Source: [Eubacterium] saphenum (GTDB taxonomy: Bacteria; Bacillota; Clostridia; Oscillospirales; Ruminococcaceae). From it: a stretch of DNA of 23,802 nucleotides. Under the pieces are notes generated by a model. It was given only the letters and a program-made list of their open reading frames with translations. It searched no databases and was not told the DNA's origin. Shown here piece by piece: positions 1 through 7,849 of the stretch. Each line of letters starts with the position of its first letter. Position 1 is the first letter of the stretch. Position numbers and translations under genes: made by a program. Where the stretch lies: NCBI GenBank assembly GCA_004554555.1, contig SFLN01000014.1:1-23802 (forward strand), read 5' to 3'.

Positions 1-1
1 G

Positions 2-64
2 GCAGGGTTCTATAAGCCGAGCGTGCGGCGCCGAATAAAGGAAGGAGTTGAGCGAGATGGCTAA
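2..64 (+). CDS. motA: Probable C-terminal end of MotA (flagellar stator), truncated by the window edge
   Basis: Only about 20 codons are visible. The frame beginning at base 2 reads through a short basic tail containing KPSVRRRIKEG and stops with TAA at 62-64. MotA proteins typically end in a segment of the type KLxxFLPPxxR followed by a charged tail, which this resembles. The stop would overlap the motB ATG at 57 by eight bases (ATGGCTAA), an arrangement that couples translation of motA and motB. Another frame also stops, at 36-38, so the assignment rests mainly on the position immediately before motB and on weak sequence similarity. Confidence 0.45.
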   Translation, partial: AGFYKPSVRRRIKEGVERDG

Positions 65-1040
65 AATGCCTCCGAAAAAGGGCGACAGCAATGTCGGTGA
101 CTGGCTGAATACATACGCGGACATGGTTACGCTTTTGCTTACGTTTTTCGTGCTTTTGTTCGCTTGCTCCAACCTTGATGAAACGAAATTGCAGTTCATT
201 TATCAGGCGTTTCAGTCACGCGGTAAATATGTGAACGATGTTGTCGCAGACCTCGACCCCGCAGCCGAGAGCACGGGCGGCATTACCGACAGCAATCCCG
301 CTCAGACGGGCGGCGAGGGCGAAATGCCGCAGAGCTTCGACCAGCTCTACGTCTACCTCAAGGAGTTTATCGACGAGAACAATCTCGCCGACCAGGTTGC
401 CGTGGAAAAGGGTGCGGCGCACCTCACCATTCGCTTCAACGACTCGGTTTTCTTTGACGGGGGAAGCTATATCCTGAAGCCCGAGGGGAGAACCGTGCTT
501 GACGGCATTATTCCCGGCGTCAAGAACGTACAGAGCTTTATCAGAACGCTCACCGTTTCCGGTCATACCGCCGACGACGGCACCGATAAAACGGGCGATT
601 TCCTCCTCAGCGCAAACCGCGCGAACAGCGTTTACCTGCACTTGAAAAACAGGGAAACGGTTGACTATTCAAAGTATCGAATGAAGGCAAGCGGCCCGAA
701 CGAGCCGGTTGTCCCGAATGATTCGGTTGAAAATATGGCGAAGAATCGGCGCGTTGAGATTACGCTGCTGCGCGATGAGCTGGATTACAACGACCCCGAG
801 GTTATCAAGGATATTCTGAAATACGACTTCAACCTGCCGACAGAAGAATTCGACCCGGGTGCGCAGAAGCCTGTTGACCCGACAACGCTTCCCGAGGGTT
901 CTGCCGACAAGATTATCGGCGCAATCAAGGACCGCTATGAGAACGAAAGCTCCGGAAGCGGCACGACCATGTGGCCCGGCTTTATCGATTCAAGCCAGTT
1001 TGTTGCCGCTAAGGAAGAATCCGAGAGCACAAGCGAGTAA
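57..1040 (+). CDS. motB: Flagellar motor stator protein MotB
   Basis: MotB is the peptidoglycan-anchored stator subunit that, with MotA, forms the ion channel driving flagellar rotation. The N-terminus has a short basic cytoplasmic segment, then one membrane helix (about residues 20-40) beginning YADMVTLLL. Asp22 sits where the essential ion-binding aspartate lies in MotB. An OmpA-like peptidoglycan-binding domain follows at about residues 105-240, with VSGHTADDG and NRRVEITLL near its end. The last 85 residues are an acidic, Ser/Glu-rich tail of unknown role. I chose the ATG at 57, nine bases after GGAAGGAG (40-47). An in-frame TTG at 48 would touch the ribosome binding site directly and is unlikely. 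Length (327 aa) is slightly above the family norm because of the tail. Confidence 0.95.
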   Translation: MAKMPPKKGDSNVGDWLNTYADMVTLLLTFFVLLFACSNLDETKLQFIYQAFQSRGKYVNDVVADLDPAAESTGGITDSNPAQTGGEGEMPQSFDQLYVYLKEFIDENNLADQVAVEKGAAHLTIRFNDSVFFDGGSYILKPEGRTVLDGIIPGVKNVQSFIRTLTVSGHTADDGTDKTGDFLLSANRANSVYLHLKNRETVDYSKYRMKASGPNEPVVPNDSVENMAKNRRVEITLLRDELDYNDPEVIKDILKYDFNLPTEEFDPGAQKPVDPTTLPEGSADKIIGAIKDRYENESSGSGTTMWPGFIDSSQFVAAKEESESTSE

Positions 1041-1047
1041 TATCGCG

Positions 1048-1066
1048 GATTTGGCTTAACAACGCG
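1048..1066 (+). repeat. Solitary copy of the 20-bp spacer repeat (half-unit A)
   Basis: The motB-fliM spacer carries GATTTGGCTTAACAACGCG, two differences from the unit AATTTGGCTCAACAGCGCG seen at 5659 and 16235. A second, more degenerate unit (GGTGAACAGAG) follows 19 bases later, the same spacing as in the 16234-16427 array. It looks like a dispersed intergenic repeat; its function is unknown. Confidence 0.6.
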
Positions 1067-1161
1067 GACTGCGGTGAACAGAGCAAAGCTCATTAGACGA
1101 AGTAAGTCCGACAAAACCGCACAAGCGTTTCCGAAAAAAAGGTTTTAAGAGGGGTGATATA

Positions 1162-2154
1162 GTGTCAGATTCAACGTTGACGCAGGAACAGATTGACGAA
1201 ATGCTCAAAAGTATCGCCAGCGGCGCAGAGCCTGTCTTCAAGCAGAAGGAAGAAACTGCCGTCAAGGAATACGATTTCCGCGCCCCCAAAAAATTCACCA
1301 AAGAGCAAATCAAGGTCCTCGAGAGCATTTTCGAGAACTACGCGCGACTTATGTCGTCCTACCTCACCGGTATGCTCCGACTTTACTGCCGCGTGAGCCT
1401 CGTCAATATCGAGGAACAGCGTTACAGCGAGTTCAACAACGCCCTCCCCGACTACGTTATGATGGGTATGGTTGACCTCGGCATCAAAAACGACGAAATC
1501 AGCGAAACCGACGTTATTATACAAGTGTCCAACGCGGTTACATACACGATGATTGACCGTCTGCTCGGCGGCAAGGGCGAGTATTCCGACACCAGCCGCG
1601 ATTTCACGGAAATTGAAATCACGATTATGTCGGACATTATGAAATCGTTCGCGGGGCTGCTCAAGGAGCCGTGGCTCACCCACATCGACCTCGAACCCCG
1701 TCTTATCGGCATCGAAACCAACTCGCGCGTTGTCCAGACAATCGGTCACGAGGACACCGTTATTATAGTAGCGCTGGAGGTTGAGATTAACAACACGCGT
1801 TCGGTCATCTCCGTCTGTATCCCCGCCATCAACCTCGACGAGATTATGAGCAAGTTCATCTCGCGCTACACCGGCTCGAAGCGCAAAACCGACGAGCGCC
1901 GCGAGAACGAACGCCGCGACAGTATCCTGTACGGCATCAGTGCAACCGACCTCGAGGTTAAGGCAATTCTTGGCACGATAAACCTCGATATGTACGAGGT
2001 GCTCACGCTTCAGGTCAACGACGTTATCCCGCTGAACAAGAAAATCTCCGAGAATATTCAAGTCCGTGTCGGCAACCGCGACTGGTGCGACGGAAAGCTC
2101 GGCACTTACAATAACAAAAAAGCAATAATGATAGAAAATTTTACAGGGAATTGA
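1162..2154 (+). CDS. fliM: Flagellar motor switch protein FliM
   Basis: FliM is the C-ring protein that binds phosphorylated CheY and transmits the switch to the rotor. The protein opens with LTQEQIDEML, matching the conserved N-terminal CheY-P binding peptide (LSQxEIDxLL). The middle domain (about residues 45-235, including YSEFNNALPDYVMMG and DRLLGGKGE) and the C-terminal SpoA/FliN-like domain (about 255-328, ending VGNRDWCDGKLG) follow in the usual order. Its 330 residues are typical. The start is a GTG at 1162 after GAGGGGTGAT; no better start exists nearby. It follows motB after a 121-base spacer that contains a repeat, and its stop lies 13 bases before fliY, so the two are surely co-transcribed. 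Confidence 0.97.
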   Translation: MSDSTLTQEQIDEMLKSIASGAEPVFKQKEETAVKEYDFRAPKKFTKEQIKVLESIFENYARLMSSYLTGMLRLYCRVSLVNIEEQRYSEFNNALPDYVMMGMVDLGIKNDEISETDVIIQVSNAVTYTMIDRLLGGKGEYSDTSRDFTEIEITIMSDIMKSFAGLLKEPWLTHIDLEPRLIGIETNSRVVQTIGHEDTVIIVALEVEINNTRSVISVCIPAINLDEIMSKFISRYTGSKRKTDERRENERRDSILYGISATDLEVKAILGTINLDMYEVLTLQVNDVIPLNKKISENIQVRVGNRDWCDGKLGTYNNKKAIMIENFTGN

Positions 2155-2167
2155 GGTAAATCTACTG

Positions 2168-3364
2168 ATGGCTAATGACGAGAACATCGAGTTTAGCTCG
2201 TATGAAATCGACGCGGTCGGCGAAATACTCAATATAAGTATGGGCTCGGCGGCGACGGCGGTAAGCGAGCTGCTCAATGCGAAAACTTGGATTACCACTT
2301 CGCAGGTCAACGTAGTTAAGGTCGGGGATTTGAACTATGACAACCTCGAACCTGCTATCTGCGTAAAAATCGTCTATGTTGAGGGCATCACCGGTCTGAA
2401 TATGATGGTGCTCAAACAGAACGATGTTCAGCTTATCCTGAATCAGCTCCTCGGAAACCCGCTTGTTATCGACCCGAATTTCGAGTTCGACGAGCTGAAT
2501 ATCTCCGCAGTAAGCGAGATTATGAACCAGATGATGGGCGCGTCCGCAACGGCACTCTCGGATTTGCTGGGAGTTAAGGTTGACATATCCGTGCCGACGC
2601 CCTACATAATCGAACAGACAAAGTTCGGTGATTTGTGCGAAATGCCGCTTGATTCGACCGTTGTTGCGGTTACGTTCAAGCTCACGGTTGACGGAGTTAT
2701 GGAGTCGGAGTTTATGTCCGTGCTCTCGCTGGAGCTTGCGAAAACGCTTTCCGGCAAGATGATGGACAAATTCTCCTCGGACGACGGCTCGGAGGACACC
2801 GCAAGCGCTCCCGCAGCGGCACCAACGCCCGCTCCTCAGCCGACTGCTCCCGCAGCAGCGCAGCCTGCTCCTCAACAGCAGCCGATGGGTATGCCGCAGC
2901 AGCCGATGCCCGACCCGTCGATGATGTACGGGCAGATGCCGCAGGGTTACCCGCAAGGTTATCCGCAGCAGGCGGGCTACGGTTATCCGAACCCGTACGC
3001 GGCTTATGGAGCTTATCCGCCGCCGGTGCCTCCGGTCAACGTGCAGGACGCGCAGCTCCACCAGTTCGACGCGATGGACTTCGGTATCCCCGCAGACCAG
3101 AAGGACAACTTGAAGCTGCTGATGGGCGTTCCGCTTGAGATAAGCGTTGAAATCGGCTCGGCAAAGCGCAAGGTCAAGGATATCCTCGAGTTCACCCAGG
3201 GAACTATCATCGAGCTTGAGCGACAGGCAGGCGCACCCGTTGACGTTGTCGTAAACGGAAACCTTATCGCGAGAGGCGACGTTGTGGTTATCGACGATAA
3301 TTTCGCAGTCAGAATTACCGAAATTGTAAAGTCGAAGTTTATGGACAGCCTTGGCAAAGAATAA
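2168..3364 (+). CDS. fliY: Flagellar switch phosphatase FliY (CheC-like domains plus FliN domain)
   Basis: FliY is the Gram-positive C-ring protein that combines a CheY-P phosphatase of the CheC/CheX type with a FliN C-terminus. Two phosphatase motifs are visible: D-x3-E-x2-N at about residues 15-22 and S-x3-E-x2-N at about 116-123. The second has the usual proline 23 residues later; the first has serine there. A Pro/Gln/Tyr/Gly-rich linker of about 85 residues (215-300, with PQGYPQGYPQQ) separates these from the SpoA domain (about 312-395, starting LLMGVPLEISVEIG). GAGGT at 2153-2157, overlapping the fliM stop, serves the ATG at 2168. The neighbours fliM and cheY agree with a switch/adaptation role. 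FliY could keep motor-bound CheY-P low while CheC acts elsewhere. Confidence 0.95.
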   Translation: MANDENIEFSSYEIDAVGEILNISMGSAATAVSELLNAKTWITTSQVNVVKVGDLNYDNLEPAICVKIVYVEGITGLNMMVLKQNDVQLILNQLLGNPLVIDPNFEFDELNISAVSEIMNQMMGASATALSDLLGVKVDISVPTPYIIEQTKFGDLCEMPLDSTVVAVTFKLTVDGVMESEFMSVLSLELAKTLSGKMMDKFSSDDGSEDTASAPAAAPTPAPQPTAPAAAQPAPQQQPMGMPQQPMPDPSMMYGQMPQGYPQGYPQQAGYGYPNPYAAYGAYPPPVPPVNVQDAQLHQFDAMDFGIPADQKDNLKLLMGVPLEISVEIGSAKRKVKDILEFTQGTIIELERQAGAPVDVVVNGNLIARGDVVVIDDNFAVRITEIVKSKFMDSLGKE

Positions 3365-3414
3365 CCGATATCGGTTTAAATTATCCCTAATATTACTTTA
3401 AGGAGAGAAGAATC

Positions 3415-3777
3415 ATGGACAAGAAGATTTTACTCGTAGACGACGCGGCATTTATGAGAATGCTCATCAAAGATACCCTCACCAAGAACGGTTACACCAA
3501 CATAATCGAGGCGGCGGACGGCGCGATTGCCTGCGACGTTTACGCGTCCGAGAAACCCGATTTGGTTATTATGGACATAACGATGCCGAACAAAACGGGT
3601 ATCGACGCGCTCAAGGACATCAAGGCGGGCGACCCGATGGCGAAGGTTGTTATGTGCTCTGCGATGGGACAGGAAGCGATGGTTGTCGAGGCAATCAAGC
3701 TCGGCGCGCTCGACTTCATTGTTAAGCCCTTCAAGGCGGACAGAATTCTCCAGACTGTTAAAAAGGTTCTCGGCTGA
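3415..3777 (+). CDS. cheY: Chemotaxis response regulator CheY
   Basis: This is a stand-alone receiver domain of 120 residues. The acidic pair Asp9-Asp10, phospho-acceptor Asp54 (in LVIMDITMP), Ser82 (in VVMCSAMGQ) and Lys104 (in FIVKPF) are all present. In the family the phosphorylated form binds the FliM N-terminus, and in this window FliM, FliY and CheC provide target and phosphatases. The position directly after fliY is the standard place of cheY in Clostridia and Bacilli. AAGGAGAG lies eight bases before the ATG. A hairpin terminator follows 19 bases after the stop, so cheY may end one transcription unit or be processed away from the export genes. Confidence 0.95.
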   Translation: MDKKILLVDDAAFMRMLIKDTLTKNGYTNIIEAADGAIACDVYASEKPDLVIMDITMPNKTGIDALKDIKAGDPMAKVVMCSAMGQEAMVVEAIKLGALDFIVKPFKADRILQTVKKVLG

Positions 3778-3795
3778 TTCCTCTACATATTCATC

Positions 3796-3822
3796 AGGCG
3801 GGGCAATGCTCCCGCCTCTTTT
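3796..3822 (+). terminator. Intrinsic terminator after cheY
   Basis: A 7-bp perfect GC-rich stem, AGGCGGG (3796-3802) with CCCGCCT (3811-3817), is closed by an 8-base loop and followed by CTTTT. The U tract is short, so termination is probably partial, with some transcription continuing into fliO and the export genes. Confidence 0.65.
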
Positions 3823-3833
3823 CAGTTTTATAG

Positions 3834-3863
3834 TTGACGAAAAAAGCGGGATTTTTGTGGAAT
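3834..3863 (+). promoter_or_regulatory. Possible sigma-A promoter upstream of fliO
   Basis: TTGACG (3834-3839) is followed after 18 bases by TGGAAT (3858-3863), a good -35 but a mediocre -10. It lies between the cheY terminator and fliO, where a promoter would be needed if the terminator works. The spacing and weak -10 leave this uncertain. Confidence 0.25.
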
Positions 3864-3917
3864 TTTTCAGGCAAGTTTTGGCAAAAGTGCAATTATTTGG
3901 GAATTTAGAGGTTTTCT

Positions 3918-4412
3918 ATGAATTACTTTCAGATGATAATGGCGCTGATAGGAGTTTTGGCGCTGGTCTTCGTGATTTTTTGGGTTATGAAGAAGTTCAA
4001 CGCAAGGGTAACCCTCACGGATACGCGGCATCTGAAGGTGCTTGAACGCGTAAATCTCGGACCGGACAAGATGCTTTTAATTGTGAGCGTCTGCGGTAAA
4101 TGTATGCTGCTCGGCGTGACCTCGCAGAGCACCGAGAAAATCTGCGACCTCGACGAAACCGAGGAGCAGCTTTGCGCTAAACAAGCGGACAAGACTTTCC
4201 CGACCTTTACCGAGAGTTTTAAGTCAATTCTCGGCAAAAAGAAGGCAGCGAGTTCCGATAATGGTGAAAATAACCTAAAAGTTACGCTTGATGATGTGAA
4301 AGTTGACGAAAACAAAAATCGTCAAAACAACCAAGAAAATGCTGAGGGTTCTGTTAAAAATAACGAAAAATCCAACCAAAACGACAGCGAAAATAACGAA
4401 AAGCAGGAGTGA
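3918..4412 (+). CDS. fliO: Flagellar export apparatus protein FliO
   Basis: FliO is a small membrane protein that helps assemble the FliP ring of the flagellar type III export gate. One membrane helix (about residues 5-24) is followed by the FliO core, LKVLERVNLGPDKMLLIVSV, with GKCMLLGVTSQS after it (about 38-68). The rest is a polar cytoplasmic tail; the last 50 residues are Asn/Glu/Lys/Ser low complexity. FliO is poorly conserved, so the call depends strongly on its place just before fliP. GAGG (3908-3911) precedes the ATG by six bases. The end overlaps or abuts the start of fliP. Confidence 0.88.
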   Translation: MNYFQMIMALIGVLALVFVIFWVMKKFNARVTLTDTRHLKVLERVNLGPDKMLLIVSVCGKCMLLGVTSQSTEKICDLDETEEQLCAKQADKTFPTFTESFKSILGKKKAASSDNGENNLKVTLDDVKVDENKNRQNNQENAEGSVKNNEKSNQNDSENNEKQE

Positions 4413-4417
4413 GGAAA

Positions 4418-5359
4418 TTGTTAAAACGCTTATTTAATGCGGATAAGAAGCTTGTCCTCAGATTTTTCGCGTCGTTTTTGCTGTCGGCGCTGCTGATTGC
4501 GCTGGCGTGTGGTCTGTCGGCGTACGCGGCTTCCGCGGAAAGCTCGGCGACAAGCAACGTTTCCTCCGCGACAAGCGATACCTCGAATACATCGAATACC
4601 TCGGACACCTCGGGTTCAACCGCGAAGCCGGGCGACTACGTCGATAACGAGGCAACAAGCGTCGGGACGCCGGGTTCATCGGTGCTGCAAGAGGTTATCG
4701 GCGTGGACGCGTCGCAGCCGCTGGAAATTATAATCCTGCTCACGCTAATTGCGCTTGCGCCGTCGCTGCTGATAATGATGACCTGCTTTATGCGCATCGT
4801 CATCGTGCTCGGCTTCCTGCGAAGCGCAATGCAAACGCAAAACACCCCGCCGAATATGGTGCTGACGGGAATTGCGCTGTTCCTCACGATTTTCATCATG
4901 GCGCCCGTGTTCTCCGAGATAAACGACACCGCCTATCAGCCCTACGTCAACGAGAAAATCACCACGGAAGAGGCTCTCGAAACGGCAAGCGTGCCGCTGA
5001 AACGATTTATGCTCAAGCAGACGTCCAACGACGACCTCGAGTTTTTCATCAAGCTCTCGAAAACCGAAATCCCCGAGGGCACGGAGCTTACCGATGAGTA
5101 CAAGCAGAACGAGCTTCCGCTTACGATTATTGTTCCATCGTTTATGATAAGCGAGCTGAAACGCGCGTTCCAGATGGGATTTATGATATTCCTGCCGTTC
5201 CTGATAATAGATATTGTGGTCGGCTCAACGCTTATGTCTATGGGTATGATGATGCTGCCGCCGGCGATGATTTCGATGCCGTTCAAGATACTGGTGTTCG
5301 TGCTGGCGGACGGTTGGAATTTGATGATAGGAAGCCTTGTTTCGAGCTACAACTGGTAG
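4418..5359 (+). CDS. fliP: Flagellar export gate protein FliP
   Basis: FliP is the central pore-forming subunit of the flagellar type III export gate. A basic N-terminus and hydrophobic stretch ending GLSAYA form a typical FliP signal peptide. A Ser/Thr-rich segment follows (SATSNVSSATSDTSNTSN and on, about residues 38-62), then the FliP core with IALAPSLLIMMTCFMRIVIV and LGFLRSAMQTQNTPPN, and C-terminal membrane helices including FQMGFMIFLPFLIIDIVVGS. I prefer TTG at 4418, eight bases after AGGAG (4405-4409). The in-frame GTG at 4409 overlaps that ribosome binding site and the fliO stop. The protein (313 aa) is longer than most FliPs (about 220-260 aa) because of the Ser/Thr-rich segment. 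Confidence 0.95.
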   Translation: MLKRLFNADKKLVLRFFASFLLSALLIALACGLSAYAASAESSATSNVSSATSDTSNTSNTSDTSGSTAKPGDYVDNEATSVGTPGSSVLQEVIGVDASQPLEIIILLTLIALAPSLLIMMTCFMRIVIVLGFLRSAMQTQNTPPNMVLTGIALFLTIFIMAPVFSEINDTAYQPYVNEKITTEEALETASVPLKRFMLKQTSNDDLEFFIKLSKTEIPEGTELTDEYKQNELPLTIIVPSFMISELKRAFQMGFMIFLPFLIIDIVVGSTLMSMGMMMLPPAMISMPFKILVFVLADGWNLMIGSLVSSYNW

Positions 5360-5382
5360 CGGCGCTGTAAGGAAGTGATTTT

Positions 5383-5655
5383 ATGACGCAAGATGATGTA
5401 ATGGAAATACTTCAGGCGGCGATAATGCTGGCGTTGAAGCTGGCGCTGCCGGTGCTGATTGTGGCGATGATTGTCGGACTTATCATCGCGATTTTGCAGG
5501 CGGCAACGCAGGTTCACGAGCAGACAATTTCGTTTGCACCGAAGGCGGTTGCCGTGGGACTTACGCTGTTTTTCCTCGCACCGTGGATGATTAACGAAAC
5601 CATCGATTTCGTCAATATGATTTTCGACAAGATGGCGGGGCTGCCGATTACATAG
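5383..5655 (+). CDS. fliQ: Flagellar export gate protein FliQ
   Basis: FliQ is a two-helix hairpin membrane protein that surrounds FliP/FliR in the export gate. The 90 residues contain two hydrophobic segments (about 13-36 and 52-72) separated by the conserved QAATQVHEQTISFAPK, a hallmark of FliQ/SctS proteins. AAGGAAGTGA stands six bases before the ATG. It follows fliP by 23 bases and precedes fliR, the invariant order for these genes. Confidence 0.96.
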   Translation: MTQDDVMEILQAAIMLALKLALPVLIVAMIVGLIIAILQAATQVHEQTISFAPKAVAVGLTLFFLAPWMINETIDFVNMIFDKMAGLPIT

Positions 5656-5658
5656 GAA

Positions 5659-5677
5659 AATTTGGCTCAACAGCGCG
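5659..5677 (+). repeat. Solitary copy of the 20-bp spacer repeat, identical to one at 16235
   Basis: The fliQ-fliR spacer contains AATTTGGCTCAACAGCGCG, identical over 19 bases to 16235-16253 and over 18 bases to 16397-16414. It begins four bases after the fliQ stop. No gene function is evident. Confidence 0.8.
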
Positions 5678-5711
5678 GGTTAAGAAATAGCTGTAAAAAT
5701 AGGTGAGATAG

Positions 5712-6488
5712 ATGTCTGAGGTCTGGACCGCGATACAAACGAATTTCATAGTTTTTATAATGGTTCTGGCGCGCGTGACGGGTATTTTCACCTTCAACCC
5801 AATTTTCGCGCGGCGCGGCGTTCCAAACGTTGTCAAGGTTGGTGCGTCGATGGCGCTGGCGGTTGTTATGACCACCGCGGGGAACTTCGACTACAAGCTC
5901 CCGAACGGCTTTTTTCCGTTCGCGTTCGACTTGGGCAAGGAGCTGCTTGTGGGCGCAGTGCTCGGGTTTTTCGTCAACCTTATGCTCCAGATTTTCTCGA
6001 TGGCAGGCGAAATCACCGATATGCAGCTCGGTCTGTCAATGGCGAAAAGCTACGACCCGACCTTCGGAAACGCCGGTCTTACCACGAATTATTACAGCTA
6101 CTGGTATATTCTGTATTTTTTCGCGGTCGGCGCGCACAAAAGCTACATCGAGCTGTTCAGCGTGAGCTACGAGTCCATTCCGATGGGCTTCGGCAGCTTT
6201 AATATGAACATTCCGTACATAATGGTCAAGTACTTTGAAACCGTGCTGACGCTGGGCTTAAAGCTTGCGATGCCGATTATCGCGGCTTCGCTGATAGCGG
6301 AGTTCTGCATCGGCGTGCTGATGAAAGCGGTGCCGACAATCCACGTTTTCGTGCTGAATATTCAGATAAAAATGCTTGTCGGGTTCATCGTTCTCGCGGC
6401 AAGCGCGCCCGTTGTCGCCGAGTTTATGGAGGAAATAACGGGAATTATGTTTGAGAACCTCAACGGCTTAGTTCAGGGATTTGTGTAG
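5712..6488 (+). CDS. fliR: Flagellar export gate protein FliR
   Basis: FliR is the integral membrane subunit completing the FliP5-FliQ4-FliR1 export gate. The 258 residues have about six hydrophobic segments. Conserved FliR features include the RVTGIFTFNPIFARRGVPNVVK region (residues 19-40), the GKELLVGAVLGFFVNL helix, MAGEITDMQLGLSMA, and the C-terminal helix IKMLVGFIVLAASAPVV. AGGTGAG lies five bases before the ATG. It sits between fliQ and flhB as in other flagellated Firmicutes. Confidence 0.95.
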   Translation: MSEVWTAIQTNFIVFIMVLARVTGIFTFNPIFARRGVPNVVKVGASMALAVVMTTAGNFDYKLPNGFFPFAFDLGKELLVGAVLGFFVNLMLQIFSMAGEITDMQLGLSMAKSYDPTFGNAGLTTNYYSYWYILYFFAVGAHKSYIELFSVSYESIPMGFGSFNMNIPYIMVKYFETVLTLGLKLAMPIIAASLIAEFCIGVLMKAVPTIHVFVLNIQIKMLVGFIVLAASAPVVAEFMEEITGIMFENLNGLVQGFV

Positions 6489-6516
6489 CGGCAAGAGTTA
6501 ATGTGTGAACAACGAG

Positions 6517-6534
6517 AATTCGCTTAACAGCGCG
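6517..6534 (+). repeat. Solitary copy of the 20-bp spacer repeat
   Basis: AATTCGCTTAACAGCGCG in the fliR-flhB spacer matches the 20-bp spacer repeat. A looser copy (GTGAACAACGAG) lies 18 bases upstream, giving a degenerate pair like that at 1048. Confidence 0.65.
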
Positions 6535-6536
6535 GT

Positions 6537-6579
6537 TTCTCGAGAGATTTGCGTAACGCTGTGCAAGCGTTACCGAGAA
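6537..6579 (+). other. Two-part hairpin in the fliR-flhB spacer
   Basis: TTCTCG (6537-6542) can pair with CGAGAA (6574-6579). Inside it, GTAACGCT (6553-6560) pairs perfectly with AGCGTTAC (6566-6573) around a 5-base loop. No T tract follows, so it is not a standard terminator. It may be an RNA processing or stability structure between fliR and flhB. Confidence 0.5.
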
Positions 6580-6685
6580 GAATTTGCAAGGAAATTAGTA
6601 ACGAAAACCACACTTTGCGGTGAAAATGCCGCGCGGTGTTGATATAGATTTGGCAGCCCGATTGATTTGTTGGTGGTGAGAATTA

Positions 6686-7750
6686 TTGGCGGGTGAAGAA
6701 AAAACCGAAAAAGCCACGCCGAAAAAGCGGCGCGACCAACGAAAAGAGGGCAACGTTCTCCAGTCAAAAGAGGTCGTGACGGCGGTTTCCGTGCTGGGAA
6801 TTTTCTCGGCGGTGCGGCTGCTGGCGGGCTTCTTTATGAAGAGTATCCTCGCGTACACCCAAAACGTCTACGAGGAGTCGGCAACCTACGCCGTTACTCC
6901 CGACAATATAATGCCGCTTATCGTCGATATGATGACGCTTTTCGTTATCGTTGTCGGACCGATTTGCGCTGTGGCAATGATTCTCGGTATTTTGCCGACA
7001 ATTGCTCAAACGCGCGGTCTGTTCTCGATGAAAGCGCTCAAGCCGAAATTCTCGCGGCTAAACCCGTTTGCGGGCATCAAGAAAATGTTCTCGTTGCAAG
7101 CGATTGTGGGCATTTTAAAGGGGCTTATCGAGGTAATCGTGGTCGGCGTGATGATTTACAACGAAATCACCGCCCGAATGCCGAAAATTCTCGCCCTTAT
7201 GGACGCGGGAGTTATGCAGGGGCTTGCGTATGCGGCGCTGTCGATTTACGACCTCGTAATGCTGATTTGCATAATGCTGGTGTTTGTCGCGGCGGCAGAT
7301 TTCCTGTTTCAGTGGTGGCAGTTTGAGAAGAAGCTCAAGATGTCCAAGCAGGAGGTCAAGGAAGAGTACAAGCAGATGGAAGGCGACCCGCAGGTCAAGT
7401 CCAAAATCAAGCAGCGCCAGCAGCAAATGGCTCAGCGGCGCATGATGCAGGACGTGCCGAGCGCGGACGTTGTTATCCGTAACCCTACGCACTACGCGGT
7501 TGCGCTTCGCTACGACCAGGACAAAAACCGAGCGCCGCAGGTTGTCGCAAAGGGCAAGGATTTTCTCGCGATGCGCATTGTCGATATCGCGGAAAACCAC
7601 GATGTTATGTGTATCGAAAACCCGCCGCTTGCGCGAGCGCTCTACGCGCAGGTTGATTTGGGGCGGGAGATACCGTATGAGCTTTATGACGCGGTTGCCG
7701 AGGTGCTGACCGTTGTCTACAAGGCGAAAGGCAAGATAATTCACGCGTGA
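6686..7750 (+). CDS. flhB: Flagellar export switch protein FlhB
   Basis: FlhB controls the substrate switch of the flagellar export gate from rod/hook to filament proteins. The N-terminus EEKTEKATPKKRRDQRKEGN is the family signature. Four membrane segments follow (about residues 30-50, 80-110, 140-165 and 185-210), then the basic cytoplasmic domain with the autocleavage motif NPTH at residues 266-269, in RNPTHYAVALRY. Length (354 aa) is normal. The start is a TTG at 6686 with GGTGGTGAG (6672-6680) upstream; no ATG is suitable. A 197-base spacer with a repeat and a hairpin separates it from fliR. Confidence 0.95.
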   Translation: MAGEEKTEKATPKKRRDQRKEGNVLQSKEVVTAVSVLGIFSAVRLLAGFFMKSILAYTQNVYEESATYAVTPDNIMPLIVDMMTLFVIVVGPICAVAMILGILPTIAQTRGLFSMKALKPKFSRLNPFAGIKKMFSLQAIVGILKGLIEVIVVGVMIYNEITARMPKILALMDAGVMQGLAYAALSIYDLVMLICIMLVFVAAADFLFQWWQFEKKLKMSKQEVKEEYKQMEGDPQVKSKIKQRQQQMAQRRMMQDVPSADVVIRNPTHYAVALRYDQDKNRAPQVVAKGKDFLAMRIVDIAENHDVMCIENPPLARALYAQVDLGREIPYELYDAVAEVLTVVYKAKGKIIHA

Positions 7751-7791
7751 TTTGTACGATTTAACAAATCAGCTTGCACGATTTTGTGCAG
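7749..7791 (+). other. Two consecutive small hairpins between flhB and flhA
   Basis: GATTTGT (7749-7755), overlapping the flhB stop, pairs with ACAAATC (7764-7770). Close behind, TGCAC pairs with GTGCA around GATTTT. Neither is followed by a T tract. They may shape translation or stability at the flhB-flhA junction, but this is only a structural observation. Confidence 0.35.
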
Positions 7792-7849
7792 TTATACAAA
7801 AATATTTTTACCCGATTTTTGGCAAATTCCAAGGAGGTGAACGGCAGAT

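Noticed and set aside
1171..2310. 379-codon minus-strand frame opposite fliM
   Set aside because: It is a shadow of fliM: no ribosome binding site, no domain, and fliM is unambiguous.
3364..3375. ACCGATATCGGT palindrome after fliY as a sigma-28 -10 box for cheY
   Set aside because: The matching TAAA -35 element is not present at about 15 bases upstream; the nearest TAAA is over 30 bases away.
7741..7750. TCACGCGTGA palindrome at the flhB stop
   Set aside because: A 10-bp palindrome within coding sequence is expected by chance at this composition and has no loop for an RNA hairpin.
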